64,000 nucleotides of DNA from Argentina anserina (taxonomy: Eukaryota; Streptophyta; Magnoliopsida; Rosales; Rosaceae). The notes beneath the pieces were generated by a model, which did not search any database, was not told the origin of the DNA, and was given only the letters and a program-made list of their open reading frames with translations. The translations under genes were made by a program, and so were the position numbers. The first letter of the stretch is position 1; each line of letters opens with the position of its first letter. The DNA lies in NCBI RefSeq assembly GCF_933775445.1, contig NC_065872.1, positions 6,448,001-6,512,000 on the forward strand, read 5' to 3'. Positions 11,460 to 24,399 of this stretch are shown here, in pieces.

Positions 11460-14400
11460 ACTTGTGAATGTGAGAACTGTTTGGTCAAGCAGCTTTGGCC
11501 TTTTATGGGAAATAAAAATGGAGAAGAGGAGAGAGAAGGGTCTTGCGTTTTGACGTGTTTATTAACCTGAGGAGGGTGCTGTTTGTTGAGTTGGGTTTAC
11601 AGAGACGCAAAGGGGTGTGATTGAAATGAAATGGGTGTGTTAGGAATTATGTGTTTGATTTATAGTGGGAAATAGAAGCGAGGGACTCGGTGGACTGAGA
11701 ATGCTGACCAAACCAACACAAAAGAAGGAGAAGAACGCACTGTTGATGAGACCACCAAAGTTGGCCTGCGACTTTACGACTTTATGTGTGTATGCCCTAA
11801 TGCCCGATTCTGATTCTGTCCAGAATATATATTATTTATTTTCGGGGTGTAAGAGAAATTAAGATGGTTGAATTATATTTTCAAAGATTAAAAGAGTAAG
11901 TTCAAACTTGAATATGTCTAAGATTGGTCGAATACGAGAAAATTGATCTGTTACTCAATTGTCATTTGTTCAAGATGAAACTAGAGAACAATGAGACGGT
12001 TGTAAAACTCACGTCCCGTTGTTATCGTTTGGGGGTAAGTTTTACAATTCAAGAATCGTTCACTTTGGTTAAAATGATGACTAGTTACCTGAATAGTTGG
12101 AAAAAAACAAATCCATGAACCCCTATTGAAACTATAAGATCACCCCTACGGTGTTCAAGGGTTGCAGACTGTTTATAGAATCTAGTTCAATAATTGGACC
12201 GCAAGTAAGGCTCCGATTACTATCCCTAAAATATGGACAATAAGTTTTGTTTATATTGAGAATTGAAAAAGAATATTGTATACAATTTGTTTGATATGAA
12301 CGTACATTGTACAATTTCACACATCCCCCCAAACCTAAATGTTTGTCCTAGACTCTAGTTATTGGCATTGAGCCAGGAGTTGCGTTTGATGTCTTTAGCC
12401 CTGCCCCTGCCTAACAAGAACTATATTTTGGGGTGATAGACATTCATGACTGTTTTTTTTTTTAACATAGAAGTTGTCTTACTTTCTTAAAAATTACATC
12501 TTATTTTATGCTTCTAGAAATGTATGTTAGCATGTGCCAATTCCTCGTCATGTTTCTCTTTTTTGATTTAAGCCATGTGATGATTATCAGAGGAGTTTCA
12601 CAACAAACATCATCGCCGTACATAAAGGAAACAACTCTTTCCACCAATTTTTATTATGATTATCTAAAGACTTCGTCATATGGGAATTTTCGTGTGTAAC
12701 ATCAAAATAGTTATTAGCGAATAAAACTATTCACGAAAAAATTGTGTAGCTCGCTATGTTAAATACTCGTGAGCTTGTTATGTTCAGCTAATCACCTCTA
12801 TGTGAACTCAGCTTATCTATATAACCGCCTTAATGATTATTGCTTAAAGATTGTACTAGCAAACCAACAATTTCAATTTGATGACTGATGACTTGAGCAA
12901 TTTGATGACCAAACGATCTTCAAATTCATAGTTACTTAGCTCGATTATGAGTTTAATTTAAAGATCCATTATCTTTTTCGTCTGAGTGACCATTGTTCTA
13001 GCTTCATGGAGTACCAGAGATCTGTAGCTTGTTAAGAAGCTTTGTTCAGACCTTTTTGTTTGATGTGTTCATACCACTTGTACCACTTCCATATGAATAA
13101 AATCATTTGATCTAAAACTCAAAATTCATTACTCATAGTGGATAAATATATTCTACAAATGGGGCAAAACCTGAGGTCTAAACAATAGTTTTTAAAAGAT
13201 ATCCCAACAAGAAGATCTCCCAATTCGTTGGTTCCAAAAGGAACACATCTACTTCACCACCATGTTCTCCTCTGAGTAGAGACTGCAAATAATTGCACAA
13301 TCAACCAGCATTGCAGGGTGCCTATCTATTTCCCCCTCATTTCTTTAGTAATGCATGAATCACACCATAATTAACATTATATTACTTCAAGACCCATTTA
13401 TGTAAGATTATCAAATAGGTTAGGGCCACCTCTCCCGGACCTCTTGATTGTAAGGACTAAAGAATTTATGAGCTTGAAAATTAAGTTCAAATCGTTGAGG
13501 AATTAGATAGTGATAGGAAACCTCATATCTCAGCTGTGTTGTAAATGGAAGTCAAAATCGTCATCTGGCATTCTGGTTTGTGGGATCTGAATTTTTGATT
13601 GATGCAACACACGTCGATCATCCAACGGTAATGTTTACAACAGAAGCAGATCAAGAATGTTGCTGGTGCCAGTTGAAGAGTCTTGATAATGATACATGGC
13701 TTGAAAGGTCCAAAAATGTGCACAGATTGCACAAAGTCAAGCCAGGGCACAACAGTAAGAGTGCGACAGTTTCCGTAAATTAGCGTCACAAAACTTAAAT
13801 TCAAAGATTGAAGTTTTTGCTTTATTTCATAATTTGATTTAGTAGTGCTGCTGAATTTGTTATCAATATTTGATGCACATATCTCTAAAATTTTAAAAGG
13901 TTAATCATTGTCTTATTAACTTCTTATTTCTTATAATTTACTGAACTAATTTATCGTGTCATAATAATCTTCAGTTCCCGTCGAGTTGAGAACTAGGACC
14001 GAAGCTCTATACAAATTACCATTCTAGAAATTTACTCTCTGGCCTATTTTTGCTATCTTTTCAAATTTCAAAGATCAAATATAGGGTGATTTTAATAGGT
14101 GAGCTGATGTAGTTGAATAATGGTCGCTACCATCCAATAGTTTGTCTATGGTCCTCACTGTCTGTGACCAACTAGTTGGACAAGTAACTTGGAATGAATG
14201 GCAGGGCATGGTTGAGAATGAACAATAAGTTCTTAAACCCAGAAAATTACACTAGGGTATACATGATAATGATAATAATGATCCATATTCAATTGCTCAA
14301 CACTGAAAATTCTGGTCCAGGATACAATCACAATCAACCTCTGAAAGCCATACATTTGGAGCGATTACAGATCTGCTATATAACTGACAATAATCTTCAG

Positions 14401-15000
14401 TGTCCATATAGGTAAGATGTAGCATTCATGTCATCAATTATTGAGGAAAATATTTAAGGCATTGCTTCCATGGCTCACCAAAAAGACCCAACTACACAAT
14501 TGGAAGCAACAAATTCCATAGACAGGTACTAGACAAGTACATACTGCAGACTGCAGTGGAACTTTGTGCAATTTAAGAAGCAAGCAAATCCACTTGAGGT
14601 AAAAGCTGCAAGCATAACTGCAGAAAGTTAGAAGACAAGGTTTTTATGGAGGTAGCTGCTAGACTGCAATAATAGAGGCCCCGCTTGAAAGAAACTCAAG
14701 GCAGGAAATAATTTTATGTTAAAGCAGATCAGAGTCTAATGCAAAATGAAGTAGGATTTGGAAAACATAACTTAACCTAGTCTGATGGCTTAAGAGTGTT
14801 CCATTATTAGGAGAAACTTTTAAGCAAGGTAAAGAAGGCGCTCAGTTACAACAAGGTAGCTGGTACGTTTAAAGAGCATACCTTATTTTCCTCAGAATAC
14901 CTGTTCCCCATACTATGTACCATGTTGAACTAGGCCGAATGGCCGATGTTATGTAGCCGTGGCACACTGGATTTGGTTCCTGGACGACACTGGCTTTGTC
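11460..15000. other. Gene-free AT-rich intergenic DNA
   Basis: Only short open frames without recognisable domains occur, for example at 13580-13783. I found no terminal repeats or coding remnant that I could name. Confidence 0.5.
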
Positions 15001-15003
15001 GAA

Positions 15004-15160
15004 CGGCAATCCAACAGCTCTCAATGATTTGGCATACAACAACACTGTAAACCTTTCATCATACAAGGAAAGAATAGATAAGCGGTAATCCAACAGCTCT
15101 CAATGCCTACCCCGAACAACATTGCATAACTTTCGTCATCCAAGGAAAGAAATGAATCAC
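15004..15160. repeat. 79-bp imperfect tandem duplication
   Basis: The block from 15004, containing AATCCAACAGCTCTCAATG, is repeated from 15083. The second copy also keeps the following CATC-CAAGGAAAGAA. The copies differ by substitutions and small gaps. Confidence 0.7.
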
Positions 15161-15407
15161 ATAGCTAAACGTTCCCTCTACACAACTGAAAAATGACTTT
15201 TCTTCAGAATAGTCAAAACACTCAAAACCATAACGTGATCACAGCTCACTAAGCCCGGAGGAGCCAAGGTTGTTTCTGTTTCATTTCTTGTGCATCTCAC
15301 ACAAGATGACAAGAGAATAAGAGGTAGGAAGAAACCAGCCCAAAATATAAAGCATCCTCTTTAATAAGGTTGCAAATGCTAAACAAAGCTATGAAAAAAC
15401 TACAAGT

Positions 15408-15474
15408 AGATCTGGGCGGATTCGAACCACCATCCTCTCAAAAGCCCAACAGACTCGAGCGCTCTTGATTCCAA
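15408..15474 (-). ncRNA. tRNA-like element, truncated copy C
   Basis: On the minus strand the 3' half matches copy A at 26656-26736. It has a GAGCGCTCG block, GAGAGGATGGTGG, a T arm (GGTGG-TTCGAAT-CCGCC) and the 3' acceptor strand CAGATCT. The 5' acceptor strand and part of the D arm are replaced by unrelated sequence, so it cannot close a cloverleaf. It is likely a decayed relative. Confidence 0.5.
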
Positions 15475-15783
15475 AATGCATAACTACCCCATAACTTGAA
15501 TCCAATCACCATCTCACCCTGACCAGATATCTGAATGGATCAAGATTGCTTATAGGTTCAATCTGCAAAGTCTACAAGAAAAAATAACAATAATTACTAA
15601 TCCAAAAGACAAAATTCATAAAGAATCACTTTGCAGGATTTTTAGGTGGGTATCAATATCACATATACCTAAACTTTGCTCAATTCTTTGCTCACATATA
15701 TCAATATCTACATTAATAGATCAACCACTAGCTGATATACCAGATTAAATAGTGAACTACTTGAAAACAAGACCAGTTCCTTT

Positions 15784-16320
15784 TAGGGGTGGGCATAAAA
15801 AACGGAAATCTCGATCCCGTCCCGATCTCATCCCGAAATTCATAGGGACGGGATGAGACGGAGGTCTAAAAATGTTCGTCCCGTCCCGTTTCATAATGGT
15901 GGGATGAGACGTGGGACGAACAATTTATATCCCGCTTCGTCCCGTCCCGTCCCACCTTTAATGAAAACTTAAAAATTCTTATATATTTGTATCAAAATGA
16001 AACTAATTTATGTTCTTAATAATTCTAAAATTATATCAACTCAAATAATAATAGTAAATTATAATATTTTGAACATAATATGCATTTTTTTTGTTAAAAT
16101 TTCATTATTGAATGTTACTTTGTTATGAAAAAGTAAAAATATATGTTTTTATTTAACTTCATAGGAATGTGGGATTTGTCTCGTCCCGTCCCGATCCCGT
16201 CCCGTCCTAACCGGGATTAATCCCGAGTGGGATGCATTCTTAAAAACCCTCGTCCCGTCCCGATTCAAAAGAGTGGGACGGGACGTGGGATGAGCCTGTC
16301 TCGTCCCATGCCCACCCCTA
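15784..16320. mobile_element. hAT-type MITE with 8-bp target duplication
   Basis: This 537-bp element has inverted ends TAGGGGTGGGCAT / ATGCCCACCCCTA and perfect flanking repeats GTTCCTTT (15776-15783 and 16321-16328). The interior has no coding capacity. It is rich in GGGACGGGA-like runs near both ends and AT-rich in the centre. The 8-bp duplication and terminal sequence point to the hAT superfamily. Confidence 0.9.
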
Positions 16321-16329
16321 GTTCCTTTA

Positions 16330-17400
16330 TTATAAATGTTGGCTTTGAAAATATTACCTCAATGACCATCTCGAGTTCTCGACCATCATGGGAAATATAG
16401 TAACACAATGTTAAAATTGTCGAGTATAAGACGAGACAAACAAAGTTATAGCAACTTCATTTGAAAAAGAAATCTCTCAAACGCTGATCATAACTAAGAA
16501 TTTAGGAGCACTACTGCTCTCACAAGTTCATTACAATTTGAAAAAAAAAATTCAAAACAAGAAGAAGAAAAGGATCATGAACTGAACGTATGATGTCCAA
16601 TAACAAGATGAAACATTAGTGTAAAACTACTCCTCTTGAAAGGCTTTAAAGTTTTAACCACCTGATGATGTCGGAACTCAGAACACCATACTGTTTCAAA
16701 TTGCAGCATCCTCATTCACCCGAAATTGCACCAGGAAACAAAGTCTAGAAGAGGCCACACATCCTCAGAACCAACAACTCATAGATACCAATACAGGACA
16801 AGCAACACAAACTGCTAAAGATAATACACTCGGCTACATAGGGTGCATATGTATACCGTATATATAGAGACTAGGACACAATTGTTGGCGCAAGTCGTGT
16901 GTAACATGAGGATTCATTATAAATAAAACTTGCACAATGCTAACGGCATTTTTTAACTATTTACATTCAACGACAACGAAGCTAAGCTGAATAGCTCCTT
17001 GGTACTTGCAGGAGATAAGTCTGGAAATATAGCAGGGGCAAAATGGCATGTAAATCTCATGAATTCATACCTTTTCTCTCGATATAACAGGGACATTTGC
17101 CCAACTCCATTCTCATAAAAATCATGAGGTGCACTATAATATCAGTATACTTGAGCCGAATCTAAATTGAAGATTAGACTAGTATAGCGTGAACGATTGT
17201 ACATCATATGAAATATCTGGAGTACTGGTAGTTTTATTGCCATAACTGGATGCTCATTATCAATTAATCTCTGGGTGCTTATCATCAAAACTATTATCAG
17301 AGTATAACTGGATGCTTATAACTGATACTCGTGCATAATAAGAGAGTTGCAGTGTGAATCTACAGATTAGTGTTCATGTCATGCATCTCAATCCAAATTA
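16330..17400. other. Gene-free AT-rich DNA between two MITEs
   Basis: I see no open frame above background, no RNA gene and no terminal repeats. Confidence 0.5.
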
Positions 17401-17410
17401 ACATTAGACG

Positions 17411-17932
17411 TAGGGATGACAATATTACCCATCAGGTAGGGTATTCGTGGTTATTTTCGACCCTAATGGGGCTGTGAAATGGGTAAAAACGGGAAATGTG
17501 TATAGATACCCTCTACAATCAAAATATGGAATCGGGTAACAGGCGTGGATGATATTTTGATCCATATCCCCATCTAATAAGAATAAAATATATATGTAAA
17601 TAAAAACTTTGCTTACATTTATTGTTCTAATTTGAACTACACTTCTATTTGTTTAAGTTGGATTAATGTAAAAACCTAATTTTATCATGATTTTTGTTTT
17701 CATTTTAAATTTCACGTTTTTCTGTACTTCATATAAATTTTCATATAATATAATAAAATATCGTTAATGGGTATTGGGGCGGGTATGAAAAATTGATCCC
17801 CAACGGATATGAGTACGGGGAATACCCATTATTTTATAACGGAGATTGTGGCGGGTACGGGGGCGTAATAAAAAATGTGTATAAGTATGGTATTTCAATC
17901 CCCTCATTCTACCATGCCCATTGTCATCCCTA
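17411..17932. mobile_element. hAT-type MITE, second family member
   Basis: This 522-bp element has ends TAGGGATGACAAT / ATTGTCATCCCTA. The flanking 8-bp repeats ATTAGACG (17403-17410) and ATCAGACG (17933-17940) differ by one base. G-rich blocks such as GGGGCGGGTA flank an AT-rich centre, as in the element at 15784. It has no coding capacity. Confidence 0.88.
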
Positions 17933-18554
17933 ATCAGACGAGACACTGCAGATTACCTCATGGCGACTTATTGATGTGGAAGTTCCAAGACTTAAATGCG
18001 TCCAATTCAATTCATTCTTATTATACCATTAACACAGAATTTCATGTACTCAAACCCTTTACAAATATCAGATTTGATCGCGGCATCCGATCTCGACAGG
18101 AGAAGCTTAATTGTGGTTTTATAAAGCTACTATTGATAACGTAACTCGGTTATGGACGGCCAATATATTAAAACTAGGCATATTGCCCGCGCTCCGCTGC
18201 GGGGTGTCATACCGGTAAAATAGAGCAGCCAAGATCTCTCCAGATTACACCTATATGGCTATATGACATGAAACCAAAAACACAATCATATCTTTTAATA
18301 TATAAAATTAGAAGATAAAACAATAAGTATGTTAGGTGTAAACCAATGAAGAGGCAGGAATCTAAGTACTCAAAGCAAGAAGTCGTACCTTTCTTGGTGT
18401 TGACATAACATTCTTCTGACCCCTTCTAAGTAAGGGTAATGAATAGGGGTTTCAATTTACATGGAACATGTTGTAAATACTCTTTTTCTGAAGAGTATGG
18501 AAACGTTGTTAATATGTATATATATTAGAAGTTGTTGTTCATTTTGCTTGTTTT

Positions 18555-20279
18555 TTACAATTTGGTCAATAGATTTTGGAACACGTATTTATAAACTATG
18601 TTCTTTGTACAATTATTTGGTATTTCATCACTATTTGTTATTAAAATCTTAAAATTTTTTCTCGATGTAACTCTCGATAGTGTCACATATAATTGGCCAT
18701 GAGCAAAAACTGGTTTTGGAAGATATACACCAACTTGATTTAATGATTGACCTTGATTTTTGCAAATGGTCATTGCATAATATGCTCGGACAGGAAATTG
18801 ACGTCTTTTAAATATAAACGGTCATTTTGTATCAGCTGGAGGACTTATATTAATTCTTGGTATAAAACATTTTTGACCAATATTGTTTCATGTTAGTATT
18901 TTTGCTTCTATTACTCTATCAAATAAACTTGTTATAATCAATCTAATGTCATTGCATAATCCAAATACTTGATTTAGATTCCTTAATAACATTACTGACA
19001 TACCAACTTTTAAGGTCAACTCATGCGTTGGTAATCCACTAAATTCAAGTTTATTCAAAAATTCGGTTGGATATAAAAGATTGATATTTTCACTATTGTC
19101 GGATTTATTTGAGATTGTATCACAACTATAATACGTGGTTTCTTCACCAGGTAATAAATTAATGGCATAATTATTTATATCATGTACAGTTAAATACTTA
19201 AATTACGTGGGATCACAATAGCACGCTCTCTTAAATAACCAGCATGAAAGTTAGGATAAGTAGTTAGAAAAATTGATTCTATGGGATTTGTATAAGAATT
19301 AACTAATAAATCTTCTGGAATTTCAATCCATGACATATCTTTATCATTTGTTTCTAGAATTTATTGGAGGCGACTCTCGCCAATTTCTAGTAACTAATTT
19401 GTAAAATTGGAGATATCAATTTTTTCTACATCAATGAGTCTAGTTTTTTGCAACCTCATATTTTCTGTTAAACTGAATATTTTAAATGATGACCAAACGT
19501 AGGATTTGTTTAACGAATCTTGAACCTTTGTTCTTTAGATCCTACCACTGGTAAAATTTGTCTAAAATCTCCACCCAATAGAATTGGTATTCCAGCAAAA
19601 TGTTCGACAACTTTTGTCCCATCAGAATTTGAAAAACAATATCTCGGATATTTTCATCTAATATTTGAAAACAATATTTATTACACATTGGAGCTTCATC
19701 CCAAATAATCAAATCAGTTTTTTTAATAAGCTTTGCAAGATCTGTTCCTTTACTTATAGGACATTTTGTCTTAACATTCACGTCAAGGGGTATTTTAAAA
19801 CGTGAATGTGCAGTTCTACCATTTGGAAGTAGTAATGATGCAATACCATATGAAGCTACGGTTAAAACTATTTTTCTTTCTGATCGCAATTTGCTGGTTA
19901 TTATATGCCATAAAAATGTCTTTCCAGTTCCACCGCTATCGTGAACAAAAAAAGCTCCAGGTTTTTTCTCCTCAACTGTTTTTATAACATAATCATGCAC
20001 AATTCTTTGACAACTATTTAATTGAGTCAGAAAATTTTCATGTTGAAGTTTTAACGTTGACAAATCATAGTTGAGTTCTTCCATCAATAATCTATTTTTA
20101 AGCTCTATTACTTCATTTGTGTTTGGCATTGGTAACTGAAAATCTTTTAACGAACTTGAGAACGCATTGAACAATTTCTCTAATTCAAATAGCAAATTAT
20201 TTTTCAATTCATGCTCTCGCACGATGAGATTTGGGTTTCTAGATTCTTTCTTTAAGTTGTAAGAAATATCATCAGTCAT
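18555..20279 (-). pseudogene. Helitron Pif1-like helicase domain, broken
   Basis: Walker A appears as GGTGKTFLW and Walker B as LIIWDEAP, in the frame 19542-20279. The next motif (LGGDFRQILPV) continues in another frame just past a frameshift near 19600. The C-terminal motif, including GQLYVTLSRV, lies at 18555-18773. Between them are several stops. Family knowledge: this is a 5'-3' SF1 helicase that unwinds DNA during rolling-circle transposition. Confidence 0.88.
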
Positions 20280-20387
20280 GTTTAACCAATGTGCATCGAG
20301 TAATTTTTGTTGATTTGCGACTTCACAAAATAAAATTATTGTTACAAATAGTTGACGGATTTGAGGTGCTGGTCCTATATATGAAGA

Positions 20388-22624
20388 TTATGTTAAGGCA
20401 TCACTCCATTCTATATCATCTCCAATTAAACCAAGAACTCGACATGTTTCTTGATAAGTAGAGTATGTAGTTCCATTGACTATTTTTATGGAGTCAAAGT
20501 TCTTACAACCCTTTTGAATCACCAATAATATTCTCATGTAATATGTTTCACCTCTTATTGGATGAACATGAGCCATTCGTCCACTAGTTTTGTATTTTTG
20601 TCTTGGCGTCCATAATTTCTTTTGTGAATCCCACACAAATTTGGTAGGAAATTCGGTATAAGTTAAGCTTCTTGCTTCATTATTAGTTCTATTCACTTTA
20701 AACCAGCCCGTTAGTGGTCATCAATGGCTTGAAACTTTATGACAGATTCAATGGGTTTTTTTCACTAAAAACAACGTTGTGTTCTAAAGGCAGATGGGTA
20801 ACCAAATATTGAACTGCATGATATCTTTCGTGAATTGTATAGTCAAACAATCTCCATGCAGATTCATATGGACTTAGATAACGACAATTAAGATATTTTG
20901 GATCTCATCATATTTATCTTCATTTAATAAAATTCTAGCTCGATCTGGATCTTTGTTGATATATTTAAACAAATATTTTACTAACATGGATTGAGAGCAT
21001 AATTCAACATTAATATGAGCGTTGTATCTCAATAATAATTTAGAATTATAAGGCACAACAAAATTATTTCCAAAATGAACTCCATGTTTTATCACGTATT
21101 TTGTATCATCTTTGCGTCTCTTGTAAACTGGTGGTTCAATTCTCTCAAAGGTTGTATTGGCATTAAATGGTCGAGAAAAAGATTTAGAACATTTTTCATC
21201 TCTCATGCAAGGAGCTTTTGAATTTGTTGGTCCGCAAGGGCCATGAATCATAAACTGGCTAACAATTTTGAAGAGTTCAAGATCAACATTTTTATTAGGT
21301 AGTTCAGTTGAAATTATATAATCTACATCAGTTGGTGTATAACATTTATAGTTTTTTTCAACCAAAACAACATGTGAGCATGTGGTAATCCTCTTTTCTG
21401 AAATTCAATTGTGCATACGTGCGCCTCCACTTCTCCAAAAGGTTCTCCAGATTTATTGTATGTAATCATATCTTTTAACTTAATTTGGAAAATTCTTGAA
21501 GTTATATCAGGCCTATCTTCTGGTTTACACATATGATTGTTTTGAAAAAATCTTGTGATCTCCAGCCATTTCACGTTGCAAGTAAATGTTATAAATAGAT
21601 CTGGATTGCCATAATCTCTGCAAATTATCATTGCATCATGGTAATTATTAATGATATCCTGAGGACTACCAGTATGAGAACTTGGAAGGTAAATCTTTTG
21701 TCCTATATCACGACTCTCAGTAATTCCAGATGAGGATGCAGTAAAAATATCTTTGCATTTTTCAATTCTATAGTCACCCTGATGAGTTCTAATATAATCT
21801 AATTTACTCTCTTCTACAGTTACGTAAGCATCAACTAAAGATTGTTGGCATAGTCTTCCGCCCTTGTTTTTATTCGTAGCAGTTGTTTGAAATTTCAAAT
21901 TAATTTTAAATCCATCTTCACCATATGGAAATAGTATTGGATACTGTAATGACATGTATTTTGGATGAATTTTTGAAATTCGTTGTAGGTAGTTGTCATA
22001 AGATTGGACAATAATATCTTGATTGGAATTAAATTCTCCTATATCACTAACAACCAAACCCGCTAGTTGATCGTATGTGGGTTTTTCGTATTGTTTGCTA
22101 TCAAATAGTTGTTTATCTATCATTGTCATACTCAATGAAGGTAATGAATCATCTTCAAATTTGTCTCTAACAGTTCGAAATATTTTCGTTAGTTCATTGG
22201 TTTGATCAAACATTAGTATTAGCCCTTTCACAATATCTGGATCTATTTTTGGATTTTTATGAGATGGATTAATAGCATTTATACGATTTGAAATTTCATT
22301 ATGTGTATCATAAATGTATAGTTGTGCGAATTTAGGTGATTCACCATCGAAAGGTAATACATATCCCATAAAGGTAATACTAAACCCTAAACTTGTCCAC
22401 ATATTTTGAAAACATAAAGAGCAAATCCATCCATCATTAATCTTATAATCAACTTTTGCACCCATTGAAGTGAAACATAACATGGAGTTGTACACACGTA
22501 CATTTTCTCGAAAAAATATACTTTTGGGACCATTTTTTGGATTTAATAGATGTTCGAGAAATGGTGGAGTCGGATATGGTGTTGGCAATTTCACTTGTCC
22601 TTGTTGACAACAATAAGTGTACAC
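20388..22624 (-). pseudogene. Helitron Rep (HUH endonuclease) region, broken
   Basis: The open frame 21323-22624 holds a Helitron-like N domain with FITFTCNVKW and the metal-binding LPHAHML (HxH) motif. The catalytic-helix region KYLFKYINK lies in a different frame (20874-21365), so a frameshift near 21350 cuts the nuclease. The linker to the helicase (TEFPTKFVW, GETYYMRILL) is at 20388-20696. Family knowledge: Rep nicks and joins Helitron ends through tyrosine in that helix. Confidence 0.88.
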
Positions 22625-23356
22625 TCCTCGTGTAGTCTTCTCATTCTCCCAATAATATGCATTTCAATAAGCACATTCTAAGGCATTATCACCAAAATCC
22701 TTGTAGTTAACAATAGCGCATGCGTTATAGATAACAGTGTGTATTAATTTGCTAAATACATTGCCTAACTGATTTTCTATTGTAAGCGATCTGGTTTGAT
22801 ATGCAGAAAATGATAGTGGGTTCATTTTTATTGGTATATATTTTAGATATAAGTGGAAGAGTGTTATTATAAGCATTGATATTGTATTTGAACATTGCTA
22901 GTTCAAATACTTAGATGTAGTGTAATTTGGTTTGTATATTTATGTTTATCTTTGATTTTATTCTAACGTTATAAAAGAGTAGAGTTACATATAGTTTTCG
23001 ACCTTAAAAATTGATCACAAAATTCTAAAGTGATTTTAAATTTTCAGTCATGAACTAACTTATGAGTTTTTATTATCTTATAGGAAAGAAAAGAGCGATG
23101 GTTTCTACAAAGCTAGAAATTGATTGTAAAATTGGAATACTATTAACTATATTTTAATTTGATATGTCACATATTAATTAATTAGTTATCATGAGATAGA
23201 CGTCTAACCTTGTTTTCTTTTTTGATAATAAGCTTGACCATATGGAGAGAGATTGCCGAATACATTTCTAACTGCAATTGATGTATATGTTGTTATACTA
23301 TTAAAATGAATTTCAAAAGTAATTGAAATGTTTTGAATGTAGATATGTAATAGGCA

Positions 23357-23880
23357 TTAATGGATACCTGTTATGTTTTCATCACCATTTGACATATTTA
23401 CATGGCTTGAGACATGTTCAGTTCCTGTCAAACATGAATTTGGAAGGCTATGTTGAATTCCTGCACCTACTAAATTTTCCTCATTTTCTGACATTTGTAG
23501 CTGTCTTTTTTTAGTATCAAGTTTGTTTTGAGGTTGCATATCTACAACATAAACAATCATTCCAAATTGTTTTAGAAGAAGCAATAGCAGTTGAAATAAA
23601 AAATACATAAAAGATGAATGCGTATAAATTACAAATGTGATTAATTCTATATTTAATAACACTGTCAGAACTAAATAATATCTACATGGCTGTTGGTAGA
23701 ACTAAGGAAAATCAAACCAAATTAAGGTCAAAAAAATCCGGTTAACTAAATTCATCACACATGTTACGACATTGTCTACTGCCTCTCCAAGTTGTTGTGC
23801 AGCAGCATGTTCATTCGCAAAAGTGTATTCTTAGAAAAATTTCATTCTTGCATACTGTCGTTTTTCAGGAGCCATACATG
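23357..23880 (-). pseudogene. Probable N-terminal part of the Helitron protein
   Basis: Two minus-strand pieces look like the basic start of a Helitron ORF. One at about 23795-23880 begins MAPEKRQYARM and meets a stop. The other at 23357-23540 contains KKRQLQMSENEENL and CLTGTEHVSS. Assignment rests on position and general resemblance only. Confidence 0.45.
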
Positions 23881-24254
23881 TGAACCAAAGATATATAATA
23901 TGATAAAAAAAAACTGAGATCTCATTAAGACGATATAGTCCAAATATTTGCAAAGGTAAATATCACATGATCATTAATCATAATAAAAACAATAGTGAAT
24001 TTGTAAGTAAAAAAGGTCTCACTATTTATCCATTCAATGTCAGTGCATTCTCTTGAAATGAAAGGAATGAGAAAGGTCGAATAATAATCATAAGATATCC
24101 CCTAGGGGAGAAAGTTTATGTTTATATAATCTTCTTGTGAGAATGATATCAAGTTATGGTATGGTACCATGTCTAATAGTATTTCCTAATTAAATTCAGT
24201 TGACATAAATAGTGATACTGATAGAGAAATTGGTTGTTGTGTCAATGTTTGTAG

Positions 24255-24366
24255 GGAATTGTACATGAACAACTTGACTGGTCCTATACCAAAAGAGATG
24301 GGAAAATTGAAGAGCCTTGTGAGCTTGAATATCTACCACAACAACTTCATTGAGTCCATTCCTTGT
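24255..24366 (+). pseudogene. LRR gene fragment (SERK/LRR-protein type)
   Basis: After a splice-acceptor-like GTAG, the plus strand reads ELYMNNLTGPIPKEMGKL and then KSLVSLNIYHNNF. These are about one and a half plant-type leucine-rich repeats. The frame ends soon after with TTGTAAG. There is no kinase, signal peptide or other repeat nearby. It lies about 370 bp beyond the Helitron coding remnant and on the opposite strand. It may be captured by that Helitron or be an independent relic. Confidence 0.75.
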
Positions 24367-24399
24367 AAGCAATCTCTTTCTAATGCATGACTCCAATTG

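Larger units (their letters stand above)
18174..23880 (-). mobile_element. Decayed Helitron (minimum extent)
   Basis: A minus-strand Helitron with coding remnants for a HUH Rep and a Pif1-like helicase. The 3' end is visible at 18174. A 5-bp stem CCCGC/GCGGG (18186-18203) is followed by CAATATGC and CTAG, with T as the next base, as expected for insertion between A and T. The 5' TC terminus lies to the right of the first coding remnant but could not be placed. Coding frames are broken by stops and shifts, so this copy cannot move itself. Confidence 0.85.

Noticed and set aside
13580..13783. 67-codon plus-strand frame
   Set aside because: No domain, splice partners or promoter; the opposite strand is equally open.
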